Shown: piece by piece, positions 34,607 to 45,100 of the stretch
Layout: every line of letters begins with the position of its first letter
How positions within the stretch are numbered: position 1 is the stretch's first letter
Source: Methylobacter sp.
Lineage (GTDB): Bacteria > Pseudomonadota > Gammaproteobacteria > Methylococcales > Methylomonadaceae
Length of the DNA: 64,000 nt
Assembly: GCF_030680395.1 (NCBI RefSeq)
Contig: NZ_JAUXVR010000008.1
Span: 1-64,000 of the forward strand
Direction: 5' to 3'
Notes under the pieces: generated by a model
Seen by the model: only the letters and a program-made list of their open reading frames with translations
Told to the model about the DNA's origin: nothing
Databases searched by the model: none
Translations under genes and position numbers: made by a program

Positions 34607-36499
34607 ATGAGTAACGAATATAACGCGGCGGCAATAGAAGTTTTAAGTGGATTGGAGCCGGTCCGAAAGCGTCCCGGCATGTACACGGACACTACCCGAC
34701 CTAATCATTTGGTACAGGAGGTTGTTGATAACAGCGTTGATGAAGCAATGGCCGGTCATGCTACGACAATTGACGTGGTCTTGTATAAAGACGGCTCGGT
34801 GCTGGTCAGCGATAATGGTCGGGGGATGCCGGTCGATATACATCCCGAGCAAGGCATCCCCGGTGTTGAAGTGATTTTGACCCAACTGCATGCGGGCGGA
34901 AAGTTTTCCAATAAAAATTACCAGTTTTCCGGCGGTTTGCATGGTGTCGGCGTCTCTGTCGTTAATGCCTTGTCGGTAAAGCTGGAAGTGGAAGTCAAAA
35001 GGAATGGCAAGGTTTACCGGATGGATTATGCCGATGGTGAAAAACAGACTGAATTGATGGAGACCGGCACGGTCGGCAAGAATAATATCGGAACGGCTAT
35101 CCGGTTCTGGCCGAATGAAAAATATTTCGATTCCAATAAAATATCGGTTTTAAAACTTAAGCACGTGTTGCGCGCCAAGGCGGTTTTGTGCCCGGGATTG
35201 AAGATTTCCCTGAAAGTCGATCAAACCGACGAAGAGTATTTCTGGTGTTATCAGAACGGCCTCAAGGAATATTTGCTCGACCGCATCGGCGATATTGACT
35301 ATTGCCCTGAGCAACCGTTTATGGGCAATATGGCAGCTAATCATGAAGCCGTTGAATGGGGCATCGTCTGGGCGATTGAAAATCCGGCGGAAGTGCTGGC
35401 CGAAAGTTACGTGAATCTGGTGCCGACTGCGCAAGGCGGAACCCACGTCAATGGTTTGCGGGCAGGATTGACCGAAGCGATGCGCGAGTTTTGCGACATC
35501 AGGAACATCTTGCCGCGCGGCGTTAAAGTTGCTCCGGAAGATGTCTGGGAAAACTGTCATTTTGTGCTGTCGGTCAAATTGGAAGATCCGCAGTTTTCAG
35601 GGCAAACCAAGGAACGGCTCAGTTCCCGAGAATGCGTGGCCTTTGTGTCCGGCGTGGCTAAAGACAGCTTTAGTTTGTGGTTAAACCAGAATCCTGCCGA
35701 AGGCGAGAAAATTGCCGAAATCATTATTTCCAGTGCGCAAAAGCGGCTGCGATCCAATAAGAAAATCATCCGTAAAAAAATCACCTCAGGCCCGGCATTA
35801 CCGGGCAAGTTGGCCGACTGTTCTGCGCAAGATATAGCCCGGACTGAATTGTTCCTGGTCGAAGGGGATTCGGCCGGTGGTTCGGCCAAACAGGCGCGGG
35901 AACGTGATTTTCAGGCGATTATGCCGTTGCGCGGAAAAATTTTGAATACCTGGGAAGTTGAGTCCAATCAGGTGATGGCGTCACAGGAAGTCCATGATAT
36001 TGCCGTTGCTCTGGGCATAGAGCCGGGTTCTTCCGATTTGCAGAACCTGCGTTACGGCAAGGTGTGTATTCTGGCTGATGCCGATTCTGACGGCAATCAT
36101 ATCGCCACGCTGATCTGCGCCTTGTTTTATCAGCATTTCAATGCGTTGGTGGTTGCCGGTCATGTCTTTGTCGCGATGCCGCCCTTGTACCGGATCGATG
36201 TCGGCAAACGGGTGTTTTACGCGCTGGATGAGGCCGAACGCCAAGGTGTGCTGGATCGTATTGCCGCCGAAAAGCTTAAAGGCCAGATCAATGTGCAACG
36301 CTTTAAAGGTCTGGGCGAGATGAACCCAAGCCAGCTTCGGGAAACCACCATGAATCCGGACACCCGCAGACTGGTACAGCTAACGGTAGCCGAAGATGAC
36401 GATACCAACGGTCAGCTTGATTTATTGTTGGCTAAAAAACGATCGCAAGACAGGAAAGTGTGGCTGGAAACCAAGGGGAATCTGGCGGATATAGCTTGA
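34607..36499 (+). CDS. parE: DNA topoisomerase IV subunit B
   Basis: 630 residues. GHKL ATPase: N-box VVDNSVDEAMAGHA, DNGRGMPVDIHPEQGIPGVEVILTQLHAGGKF, and the lid GGLHGVGVSVVNALSVKL. The TOPRIM domain has EGDSAGGSAKQARERDFQAIMPLRGKILN and DADSDGNHI. QFSGGLHG and the absence of the long GyrB insertion make this ParE rather than GyrB. It decatenates daughter chromosomes with ParC, which is not in the window. Confidence 0.94.
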   Translation: MSNEYNAAAIEVLSGLEPVRKRPGMYTDTTRPNHLVQEVVDNSVDEAMAGHATTIDVVLYKDGSVLVSDNGRGMPVDIHPEQGIPGVEVILTQLHAGGKFSNKNYQFSGGLHGVGVSVVNALSVKLEVEVKRNGKVYRMDYADGEKQTELMETGTVGKNNIGTAIRFWPNEKYFDSNKISVLKLKHVLRAKAVLCPGLKISLKVDQTDEEYFWCYQNGLKEYLLDRIGDIDYCPEQPFMGNMAANHEAVEWGIVWAIENPAEVLAESYVNLVPTAQGGTHVNGLRAGLTEAMREFCDIRNILPRGVKVAPEDVWENCHFVLSVKLEDPQFSGQTKERLSSRECVAFVSGVAKDSFSLWLNQNPAEGEKIAEIIISSAQKRLRSNKKIIRKKITSGPALPGKLADCSAQDIARTELFLVEGDSAGGSAKQARERDFQAIMPLRGKILNTWEVESNQVMASQEVHDIAVALGIEPGSSDLQNLRYGKVCILADADSDGNHIATLICALFYQHFNALVVAGHVFVAMPPLYRIDVGKRVFYALDEAERQGVLDRIAAEKLKGQINVQRFKGLGEMNPSQLRETTMNPDTRRLVQLTVAEDDDTNGQLDLLLAKKRSQDRKVWLETKGNLADIA

Positions 36500-36570
36500 T
36501 GTAAGGTGTTAAGCAGCTTTTATAAATGCACCGCAAGGTTTTATTTTTCCGTGTCGTGGTGATGAAAATT

Positions 36571-36711
36571 TCTAAGAAGCTGTTTGTAAGCTCCGAATGC
36601 AGGTCAAAGAAGCCAAGGTATTGAGGTTGTCAATTTGTTAAATTGAATTTTGAAGCGATAAACCTTGTTGCTCGCGGCCTTGCCTGATAATTCCAAACAG
36701 CTTCTTAGACC
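36571..36711. mobile_element. MITE-like element with 16-bp terminal inverted repeats
   Basis: TCTAAGAAGCTGTTTG (36571-36586) is repeated exactly in inverse at 36696-36711, bounding 141 bases with no coding capacity. The size and structure are those of a miniature inverted-repeat element. A target-site duplication is not evident. It lies between parE and a small gene. Confidence 0.5.
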
Positions 36712-36737
36712 CAGGATAAACATCTTACAGATGCAGG

Positions 36738-36926
36738 TTAAAAGTGAACCATTAAGCAATCGCCCTGATTAGATGAAATAAGGATGATATCCCCATATTC
36801 AGGGTGTTGGCTGCACTTGGCGGCAAGTATTCCTGCGTGTTCAACTCTTTCAACTTCGTCGTAAATATCATCGGAGATTTCTGCATATTGCTGAACTGTA
36901 AGGGGGGTTATCTTTATTTCTTTCAT
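36738..36926 (-). CDS. Small hypothetical protein
   Basis: 62 residues (MKEIKITPLTVQQYAEISDDIYDEVERVEHAGILAA...). CGGAGA lies about nine bases before the ATG. The product is acidic, with a possible strand-rich C-terminal half (YGDIILISSNQGDCLMVHF). No family recognised. It stands alone between parE and uvrC. Confidence 0.55.
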   Translation of the reverse strand: MKEIKITPLTVQQYAEISDDIYDEVERVEHAGILAAKCSQHPEYGDIILISSNQGDCLMVHF

Positions 36927-37181
36927 TCAGATAGTCTCCGATAGATTAAATGAAAATATGGGTATATAGGATGGTTTTGTTCATGCCAAATTATTTAAGA
37001 TTTGAATTTAACATACAGGAAGGTAAGCAATCCCTTACATCATTAAAAAGCTTGCCTTGGAAGATGATTTTCCTTTAATAAATATTCAATCATGGATTAC
37101 AATTAATTTTCAATGGTATAAGGAATAATCTTTGCATAAAATGGATCTATCTTGCTGTACCGTATGCTATCAGGATAAAGT

Positions 37182-39023
37182 GTGAGCCTTGAGTTACCAG
37201 AAAACAGTTTTGACATAAAAGCGTTTTTAAAAAACCTGACTACGCGCCCCGGCATTTACAAGATGCTTAATGACCAGGGCGAGATTATTTATATTGGCAA
37301 GGCCAAGAATCTTAAAAATCGCGTTTCCAGTTACTTTAAAAAGCAGACCGCTTCGACTAAGCAACACAGGATGGTGACTAAGATTGCGGCCATTGAAGTT
37401 ACGGTGACGCACACTGAAGGTGAGGCTTTATTGCTGGAATGTCAGCAGATCAAGCGTCATAAACCCCAATACAATATCTGTTTAAGGGATGATAGATCCT
37501 ATCCCTATATTTTTCTGTCTACTGATCACGATTTCCCCCAGATCACCCTGCACCGTGGCGCAAAGAAGAAAAAGGGAAAATATTTTGGCCCTTATCCAGG
37601 CATTGGCGCAATCAAAGAAAGTCTGAAGTTATTGCAACGGATTTTCCCAATCAGGCAGTGTGATGATTCCATTTATAACAACCGTTCTCGCCCTTGCTTG
37701 CAACACCAGATAGAGCGTTGTACTGCGCCGTGTGTCGGCTTAATAAATAAAGCCGCTTATGCGAAGGATGTTGACAACACGGTGCTGTTTTTAGAAGGCA
37801 AGGGCGGTCTGCTGATTGATCAGTTGATTATTAATATGGAGGAAGCGTCGGCTAAGCTTGAATATGAGCAGGCAGCCGGTTTCAGGGATCAAATCGTAAA
37901 ATTGCGTTCGGTACTGGAAAAACATTTTGTGCTCGGCGAACGAGGCGATGTCGATATTCTCGCCTGCGCGACCAAGGCCGGTGTGGCCTGCGTACAGGTG
38001 TTTTTTATCCGCAACGGGCAGCATTTGGGCAACAAGGTGTTTTTCCCCAAGATAGCTGATGAACACGATCCGGCGGCTATCGTTCAGGCGTTTATTCCGC
38101 AATATTATCTGGATAAACAAGTGCCTCATGAATTGATTGTCAGTCATCAACCGGAAGAAGCTGATTTGTTAAAGGAAGTGCTGGCGGTTCAGGCAAAGCA
38201 TTCGGTGGCTATTTCTCACAATGTCAGGGGCGAGCGTTTAAAGTGGTTGCAAATGACCTGTACTAATGCCGAAAACTCACTGCTGAGTAAGTTATCGGAT
38301 AAACAGGGGATTTATGCCCGGTTTCTCAGTTTGCAGGAAGAATTGGGCTGCAAGGAACTGCCAAAACGCCTGGAATGCTTTGATATTAGCCATACTCAGG
38401 GCGATCAGACCGTTGCGTCCTGTGTGGTTTTTGACCGGGAAGGTCCGGTAAAATCGGCGTATCGGCGGTTTAATATCGAAGGCATAACCGGCGGTGATGA
38501 TTATGCGGCCATTCATCAGGCGGTATTCAGACGTTTTAAACGGCTGAAACAGGGCGAACATACGGCACCGGATATATTACTCATAGACGGAGGCAAAGGT
38601 CAGGTGCATGAAGCGCAAAAGGCATTGGCGGAATTAGACATAAACAATGTTATGATAGTCGGCGTTTCCAAAGGACCGGATAGAAAGCCCGGCATGGAAA
38701 AGCTGATACTGGTGGATCAGGAGCAGCCGATAGATATAAGCCCTGGAGCCAGCGGTTTGTTGTTGATTCAGCATATTCGCGATGAAGCGCACCGGTTTGC
38801 GATAACAGGACACAGGCAGCGCCGGGGCAAGGCCAAAAGACAATCGGCTATGGAAGCTATTCCGGGATTGGGGCCTAAACGGCGACAGATTTTATTGAAA
38901 CAATTTGGGGGGCTGCAAGGTATTTCACAGGCTGGTGTGGATGCACTTTGCAGTGTGGATGGCATAAGCCGTCATTTGGCACAACGGATTTACGAACTAT
39001 TTCATCATCAAGATGATAATTGA
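37182..39023 (+). CDS. uvrC: Excinuclease ABC subunit C
   Basis: 613 residues from a GTG start at 37182 with AGGA upstream. The GIY-YIG nuclease lies at 24-52 (GIYKML... IIYIGKAKNLKNRV). The UvrBC-binding helix pair sits near 210-245 (LIDQLIINMEEASAKLEYEQAAGFRDQI), the RNase H-like second nuclease core has RLECFDISHTQGDQTVASCVVFD, and the C-terminal end carries HhH motifs (IPGLGPKRRQILLKQFGG). UvrC makes both incisions in nucleotide excision repair. Its stop overlaps pgsA by 11 bases, a conserved gene pair. Confidence 0.95.
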   Translation: MSLELPENSFDIKAFLKNLTTRPGIYKMLNDQGEIIYIGKAKNLKNRVSSYFKKQTASTKQHRMVTKIAAIEVTVTHTEGEALLLECQQIKRHKPQYNICLRDDRSYPYIFLSTDHDFPQITLHRGAKKKKGKYFGPYPGIGAIKESLKLLQRIFPIRQCDDSIYNNRSRPCLQHQIERCTAPCVGLINKAAYAKDVDNTVLFLEGKGGLLIDQLIINMEEASAKLEYEQAAGFRDQIVKLRSVLEKHFVLGERGDVDILACATKAGVACVQVFFIRNGQHLGNKVFFPKIADEHDPAAIVQAFIPQYYLDKQVPHELIVSHQPEEADLLKEVLAVQAKHSVAISHNVRGERLKWLQMTCTNAENSLLSKLSDKQGIYARFLSLQEELGCKELPKRLECFDISHTQGDQTVASCVVFDREGPVKSAYRRFNIEGITGGDDYAAIHQAVFRRFKRLKQGEHTAPDILLIDGGKGQVHEAQKALAELDINNVMIVGVSKGPDRKPGMEKLILVDQEQPIDISPGASGLLLIQHIRDEAHRFAITGHRQRRGKAKRQSAMEAIPGLGPKRRQILLKQFGGLQGISQAGVDALCSVDGISRHLAQRIYELFHHQDDN

Positions 39024-39576
39024 ATTTAACTTACCGACAAATCTCACGCTGTTAAGAATCGCGTTAATTCCATTAATAACTGCGGTTTTTTATCTGCCTT
39101 GGGCCTATTCCAATGTTGCTTGCATGCTGATTTTTTTAGTTGCGGGGATTACAGACTGGCTGGACGGCTATCTTGCCAGGAAAATGAGTTTGGAAACGCC
39201 TTTCGGGGCTTTTCTGGATCCTGTGGCGGATAAACTGATGGTGGCCATGGTTTTGGTTCTGATTGTTCAGCAGCAGGCCAGTCCTTATTTGGCTATTCCT
39301 GCGGCAATCATTATCGGCAGGGAAATAACCATTGCCTCGCTTAGGGAGTGGATGGCAGAGATCGGTCAGCGGGCCCAGGTTAAAGTATCCCAATTAGGTA
39401 AATGGAAAACTACGGCACAAATGCTGGCGATCGGCATGTTGTTATATCGCGAAGATCTACTGGGCATACCCATAAATTATTGCGGTTACGGTTTGTTGTA
39501 CATCGCGGCCATATTGACATTATGGTCGATGATCAATTATTTAAGCGCGGCACTGGCGGTATTGACCGCAAAATAA
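39013..39576 (+). CDS. pgsA: Phosphatidylglycerophosphate synthase
   Basis: 187 residues, four or more membrane helices. The CDP-alcohol phosphotransferase motif DG-x2-AR-x8-G-x3-D-x3-D is intact (DWLDGYLARKMSLETPFGAF, then LDPVADK). It makes phosphatidylglycerol phosphate from CDP-diacylglycerol, the product of CdsA (56.7 kb). Starts inside the end of uvrC. No tRNA genes follow, unlike in E. coli; a short GTCTAC/GTAGAC hairpin near 39593-39609 may end the transcript. Confidence 0.94.
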   Translation: MIIEFNLPTNLTLLRIALIPLITAVFYLPWAYSNVACMLIFLVAGITDWLDGYLARKMSLETPFGAFLDPVADKLMVAMVLVLIVQQQASPYLAIPAAIIIGREITIASLREWMAEIGQRAQVKVSQLGKWKTTAQMLAIGMLLYREDLLGIPINYCGYGLLYIAAILTLWSMINYLSAALAVLTAK

Positions 39577-39670
39577 GTTTTATACTTGTGAGTCTACAAC
39601 GTGTAGACCATTTGAATTTTCACTCACACACAAATAATACAGCGCATTGAATCAGCTGTGAAAGAAGAAC

Positions 39671-40270
39671 ATGGATCAGGAAATAGAAAATATTCAGATA
39701 AAATCTGAAGTGCAGGATGAGATATTGCTGGCAGCCTTAAAACTGTTTGTAGAAAAAGGTTATTTCAATACATCATTAATCGATATTAAGGATGGGGTCG
39801 GAATAAAAAATACCGGCATAATCTATCAGCACTTTAAAACCAAACAAATGATTGCATCGCAGTTGTATGCAAATATTCTCAACAGCTTGAGCATCTCCAT
39901 TGATGAAATAAGGTGCAAGAATGAAAAACCATCCGAACAATTACGTGGCATAGTCGATTTGTTATTCAAGCTAACAGATGAGGCGCCGGATGTAATGCGG
40001 TTTCTGTTGATTTTGAACGTCAACGAGTTTTTGCCGGAGGCAAAGCCGCTACATGAAACTGCGGCGATCATAAAAATCATCAGGATTATTGAAGCCGGTA
40101 TTAAAGTAGGCGAAATTCGTAATATTACCCCGCAGTTGGGCTACACCCATTTCTTCGGTGTTATTGATAATACTCTGAGATTGGTGTTGGCCGGATTTCT
40201 TGACAGGAAAGCCGACTCATATCAGCCACAGACCTGGCTTACGGCGTGGAATACAATCGTCAAAAAATGA
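39671..40270 (+). CDS. TetR-family transcriptional regulator
   Basis: 199 residues. N-terminal helix-turn-helix: EILLAALKLFVEKGYFNTSLIDIKDGVGIKNTGIIYQHFKTKQMIA, the TetR pattern. The C-terminal ligand domain (about 75-199) is divergent, so the effector and targets cannot be named. No divergently transcribed partner gene is adjacent, so its target may be distant or itself. Confidence 0.85.
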   Translation: MDQEIENIQIKSEVQDEILLAALKLFVEKGYFNTSLIDIKDGVGIKNTGIIYQHFKTKQMIASQLYANILNSLSISIDEIRCKNEKPSEQLRGIVDLLFKLTDEAPDVMRFLLILNVNEFLPEAKPLHETAAIIKIIRIIEAGIKVGEIRNITPQLGYTHFFGVIDNTLRLVLAGFLDRKADSYQPQTWLTAWNTIVKK

Positions 40271-40421
40271 TATAGCTTGGCAGTTACATATTTTGTATTT
40301 TAAAAAACACGAGGTTTTGTCTCGGCTTTTCTTCGTGGATTTATGCTTTAAGTCATGCGTATAGGAAGTGATGAAATGCTACAGATTTTTGTGGCGGCTT
40401 GTATAAGACTGGAAGGAAATC

Positions 40422-40607
40422 ATGGGTGACATAGTCCAATTTAAACGGCCTAAACCATCGCAACTGCATAAAGGCAATACCCTATGCCGTAGCGGTTTTC
40501 ATAAATGGGAAGTTTTAAACGAAAAGCAGTTTGATGTGAAACAGGGGAAGTTGATTACTGTTTATCGGTGTAAGCGGTGTGGGATAGCAAAATCTAAAGC
40601 ACTTTAG
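40422..40607 (+). CDS. Small CxxC zinc-ribbon-like protein
   Basis: 61 residues with a good GGAAGGAAATC site. MGDIVQFKRPKPSQLHKGNTLCRSGFHKWEVL, then VYRCKRCGIAKSKAL. The Cys/His set (C22, H27, then C51 and C54) suggests one bound zinc. It resembles a small conserved protein I recall from other gammaproteobacteria. Function unknown. Confidence 0.72.
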   Translation: MGDIVQFKRPKPSQLHKGNTLCRSGFHKWEVLNEKQFDVKQGKLITVYRCKRCGIAKSKAL

Positions 40608-40636
40608 CATCTGATGTTTGGTCGACTGTAGGCATA

Positions 40637-40670
40637 ATACTGTTGACTTAAGCGATTAAGCCAACAGTAT
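40637..40670. terminator. Bidirectional terminator between the zinc-ribbon gene and gltD
   Basis: ATACTGTTGACTTAA (40637-40651) pairs with TTAAGCCAACAGTAT (40656-40670) with one mismatch and a 4-base loop. On the plus strand it is followed by CGGATTTTAGTT. Located between convergent genes. Confidence 0.65.
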
Positions 40671-40695
40671 CGGATTTTAGTTGCCTCTTACAATA

Positions 40696-42138
40696 TTACC
40701 TCGGCAGTTCCGATGTCCCCATCAGGAACTCGTCCACCGCTCTGGCGGCTTGCCTGCCTTCGCGTATTGCCCAGACTACCAGCGATTGTCCTCGTCGCCC
40801 GTCGCCGGCCGCAAATACTTTATCCACCGAGGTGCGATACTGCTTATCGTTGGCTTTGATATTATTGCGCTCCAGTTCAACGCCCAGCTCCTTTAACAAG
40901 CCTTCGTGTACCGGGTGAACAAAGCCCATGGCTAAAAATACGATGTCCGCTTCCAGCGTGAAAGCACTGTCAGGCTTCTCGCTCATTTTCCACTGTCCGC
41001 CTTCTTGCTTCCACTCCACTTCGACCGCGTTCAGATGGGTTATTTTGCCGTCTTTACCGGTAACGCTTTGGGTGTTAACACTCCAGTAACGTTTTTTGAT
41101 GCCTTCATCATGTGAAGACGTGGTGCGCAACTTGTTGGGCCACAGCGGCCAAGTCAGCGATTTATTTTCTTTTTCAGGCGGTTGCGGCATAATTTCAAGT
41201 TGCACCACGGAGGCTGCGCCCTGGCGAATTGATGTGCCTATGCAATCGGAACCGGTATCTCCGCCGCCGATCACTACAACATGCTTGTCGGTCGCGGTAA
41301 TGGCTACATCTTCGGCTATAGCATCGCCTGCATTGCGCTTGTTTTGCTGGCGCAAAAAGTCCATCGCATAATAAACGCCTTGATAATCATTGCGTCCTTC
41401 GACTTCCAGGTCGCGCGGTTTTTCAGAGCCTACCGCTAAAACCACGGCATCGTACTCAGCGAGTATTTTTTGCGCAGGGATATCTGTACCGATATGGCTG
41501 TTGGGTCTGAATCTGACGCCCTCCGCCTGCATTTGAGCAATGCGTCGGTCGATGTGTACTTTTTCCATCTTGAAATCGGGAATACCGTAGCGTAACAAGC
41601 CGCCGATACGGTCATTCTTTTCATAAACCACGACTTCATGCCCGGCGCGTGCCAACTGTTGAGCGCAGGCTAATCCTGAAGGCCCTGAACCAATTACGGC
41701 TACACGCTTGCCGGTGCGTTGCGTTGGGATTTGCGGTTTTACCCAGCCCATCGCCCAGCCTTTGTCGATAATTGCGCATTCTATCGATTTAATGGTTACG
41801 GGCTGATCTTGCAAATTGAGTGTGCAAGCCGCTTCGCAGGGCGCAGGGCAGATGCGTCCGGTAAATTCAGGAAAATTATTGGTGCTGTGCAAGATTTCTA
41901 ACGCCTGTTGCCAATCTCCCCGATAAACGCCGTCATTCCAGTCCGGGATAATATTGTTAACAGGGCAGCCTTGATGGCAAAAAGGGATGCCGCAATCCAT
42001 GCATCGTGACCCCTGCTCAGCCACTTCGGCTTCGCTGGGAGATAGCGTAAATTCGCGATAATGTTGGATACGATCACTCGGCGATGCGTAATGCCGCTCA
42101 GTGCGTGGTAGTTCCATAAACCCGGTTGGTTTACCCAT
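40696..42138 (-). CDS. gltD: Glutamate synthase (NADPH) small subunit
   Basis: 480 residues. N-terminal iron-sulfur Cys set: [31 protein letters not shown] and [12 protein letters not shown] site [30 protein letters not shown] site [12 protein letters not shown], and the closing FAD motif [18 protein letters not shown]. It passes electrons from NADPH to GltB. It lies 35 bases after gltB in the same direction, so the two form an operon. Confidence 0.95.
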   Translation of the reverse strand: MGKPTGFMELPRTERHYASPSDRIQHYREFTLSPSEAEVAEQGSRCMDCGIPFCHQGCPVNNIIPDWNDGVYRGDWQQALEILHSTNNFPEFTGRICPAPCEAACTLNLQDQPVTIKSIECAIIDKGWAMGWVKPQIPTQRTGKRVAVIGSGPSGLACAQQLARAGHEVVVYEKNDRIGGLLRYGIPDFKMEKVHIDRRIAQMQAEGVRFRPNSHIGTDIPAQKILAEYDAVVLAVGSEKPRDLEVEGRNDYQGVYYAMDFLRQQNKRNAGDAIAEDVAITATDKHVVVIGGGDTGSDCIGTSIRQGAASVVQLEIMPQPPEKENKSLTWPLWPNKLRTTSSHDEGIKKRYWSVNTQSVTGKDGKITHLNAVEVEWKQEGGQWKMSEKPDSAFTLEADIVFLAMGFVHPVHEGLLKELGVELERNNIKANDKQYRTSVDKVFAAGDGRRGQSLVVWAIREGRQAARAVDEFLMGTSELPR

Positions 42139-42173
42139 TTTTAATACCTTCTACTTAAATAGTGTCGCAACGA

Positions 42174-45100
42174 TTATACGGTCGCGGATGCTTGTTCAGC
42201 CTGAATTTGTTTGAGCGCTTCGCGGTAATCGACCGGCATGACTTTAACAAAACGCGGCAAATAATCCTGCCAGTTATCTAAAATATGCTGGGCTCTGGCG
42301 CTGTTGGTATAACGCTTATGGTTTTCAATGAAGTGCTTTAAGCGTTGCGCATCATAACGGGTCATATCGGACATAATGTGAACGCGTCCGTGTGTTTCCA
42401 TGTCGCCGCCTTGGTGTGCAATGGCTTCCAGCGTGTCGTCTTCTTCGGGGATCGGTTCGAGTTCCACCATCGCCAAATTGCAACGCTTTTCAAAGCTGCG
42501 GTCTTCATCAAGCACATAAGCCACACCGCCGGACATACCCGCCGCAAAATTGCGACCGGTTTGTCCGAGTACGATCACAACGCCGCCGGTCATATATTCG
42601 CAGCCATGGTCGCCTACGCCTTCGACAACCGCGACAGCGCCCGAATTACGCACTGCAAAACGTTCACCGGCAACGCCGCTGAAATAACATTCGCCGCTGA
42701 CGGCACCATATAACACAGTGTTGCCGACGATAATATTTTCAGCTGGATTAATGGGGCAGTCTTTAGGCTGATAAATGGCGATACGGCCGCCGCTCATGCC
42801 TTTGCCTACATAATCATTGCCTTCGCCTTCAAGTTCGATGCTGATGCCTTGCGCCAAAAACGCGCCGAAACTTTGACCGGCGGTACCTTTGACATTAATA
42901 GCAATGGTATCTTCAGGCAAACCTTTATGACCATAACGCTTGGCGACTTCGCCTGACAACATTGCACCAAAAGTGCGGTTAATATTGCGGATCGGCGTAT
43001 TAATGATTACCGGTTGTCCGTTTTGCAGCGCAGGTTGAGCGGCTGCAATCAAGGTATGATCCAGTGCCTGATCCAAGCCGTGATCCTGGCGTTCAGTGTT
43101 ATAAACAGCGGTAGCACCGTCAATTTCAGGTTTATAGAAAACCCGGCTAAAGTCCAGTCCTTCGGTTTTCCAATGGTTCAGTGAGCGCTGCATGTCCAGC
43201 TTGTCCGAGCGTCCGATCATTTCATTGAAGCTACGGAATCCCAGTTTTGCCATCCACTGACGCACATCTTCCGCGACCATGAAGAAATAATTAACCACAT
43301 GTTCAGGCTGGCCTGTAAAACGCTTGCGCAGTTCAGGGTCTTGCGTCGCGACGCCGACCGGGCAGGTGTTCAGATGGCATTTGCGCATCATCAAACAACC
43401 CGACACGATCAATGGCGCAGTGGCGAAGCCGAATTCATCCGCGCCTAATAATGCGCCGATGATCACGTCGCGTCCGGTGCGCAGACCGCCATCGACTTGT
43501 ACGGCAATACGACCGCGTAGTTTGTTCAATACCAATGTTTGATGGGTTTCGGCCAGGCCGATTTCCCACGGTAACCCAGCGTGTTTGATCGAAGTCATCG
43601 GGCTTGCGCCGGTGCCGCCGTCATAGCCGGAAATGGTCACATGATCGGCGTGGGCTTTGGAAACGCCCGCTGCAACAGTACCGACACCGTGTTCCGATAC
43701 CAGTTTGACGCTGATCCGTGCTTCTGGATTGACGTTTTTCAAGTCATGGATCAACTGCGCCAAATCTTCAATCGAATAAATGTCATGGTGCGGCGGCGGC
43801 GATATTAAACCAACGCCTCGAGTTGAATGGCGCACTCGTGCAATAACCGCGTCGACTTTATGTCCGGGCAGTTGTCCGCCTTCGCCGGGTTTTGCGCCCT
43901 GGCTGACTTTTATCTGAATGTCGTCGGCATTGACCAGATATTCGGTGGTCACGCCAAAGCGGCCGGAAGCGACTTGCTTAATCGCCGAACGCATGGAGTC
44001 GCCGTTGGGCAAGGTCTTGAAGCGTTCCGGAAGTTCTCCGCCTTCGCCGGTGTTGGATTTGCCGCCGATGCGGTTCATCGCAATAGCCAGATTGGTATGG
44101 GCTTCGTAGGAAATTGAACCGAACGACATCGCTCCGGTTGCAAAACGCTTGACGATGTCCGCTGCGGACTCCACTTCGTCCAACGGCACAGGCGTTGCAT
44201 CTTCCTTGAACGACATCAAGCCGCGCAAGGTCAGCAAGGCTTCGTTTTGTTCATCGATCAAGCGGCAAAATTCAGCATATTTTTCATAGCTGTTGCTGCG
44301 CGTTGCGTGTTGCAAGGTGCTGATGGTGGCGGGCGTCCAGGTATGTGCTTCGCCGCGCAGACGGTACGCGTATTCCCCTCCAATATCCAGGGCGTCCCGG
44401 TATAACGGCGCATTGCCGAAAGCAATTCGATGACGACGACTGGTTTCTTCGCTGATTTCCGCTAAACCGACGCCTTCGACAGTGCTGGTTGTGCCGGTGA
44501 AATAACGATCCAGGAACGGTTCAGCCAAACCGATGGCATTAAAAATTTGCGCGCCGCAATAAGACTGATAAGTCGAAATGCCCATTTTGGACATGACTTT
44601 AAGCAGGCCTTTGGAGATCGCTTTGATATAACGTTTGTGCGCTTCATATTCGCTGAGGTCAGCGATATCTTCGCATAGCCCCGACAGGGTGTCGAAAGCC
44701 AGATAAGGGTTAACTGCTTCCGCACCGTAGGCGGCCAACAGCGCAAAATGATGAACTTCGCGCGCTTCCCCGGTTTCGACAACCAGACCCACTTTAGTGC
44801 GCAGACCTTCGCGGGTCAGGTAGTGATGCACGGCGGAAGTTGCGAGCAAGGCAGGTATTGCAATATGCGCAATATCTAGGTCACGGTCGGACAACGCCAG
44901 GATATTGTTACCTTCTTCAACCGCCTGTTTTGCAGCAAGACAAAGTTTATCAAGCGCCGTTTCCATGCCGCTTGCGCCCAAATCAGAGGGATAGCACAGC
45001 GTCAGGGTTTTAGTTTTGAATACACCGCCGGTACGCGTTTCGATACGGCGAATTTTTTCCAAATCCTGATTGGTCAAAATAGGCTGTTCCACTTCCAGGC

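Noticed and set aside
39577-39670. tRNA genes after pgsA, as in E. coli
   Set aside because: No cloverleaf can be drawn; only a short hairpin is present.
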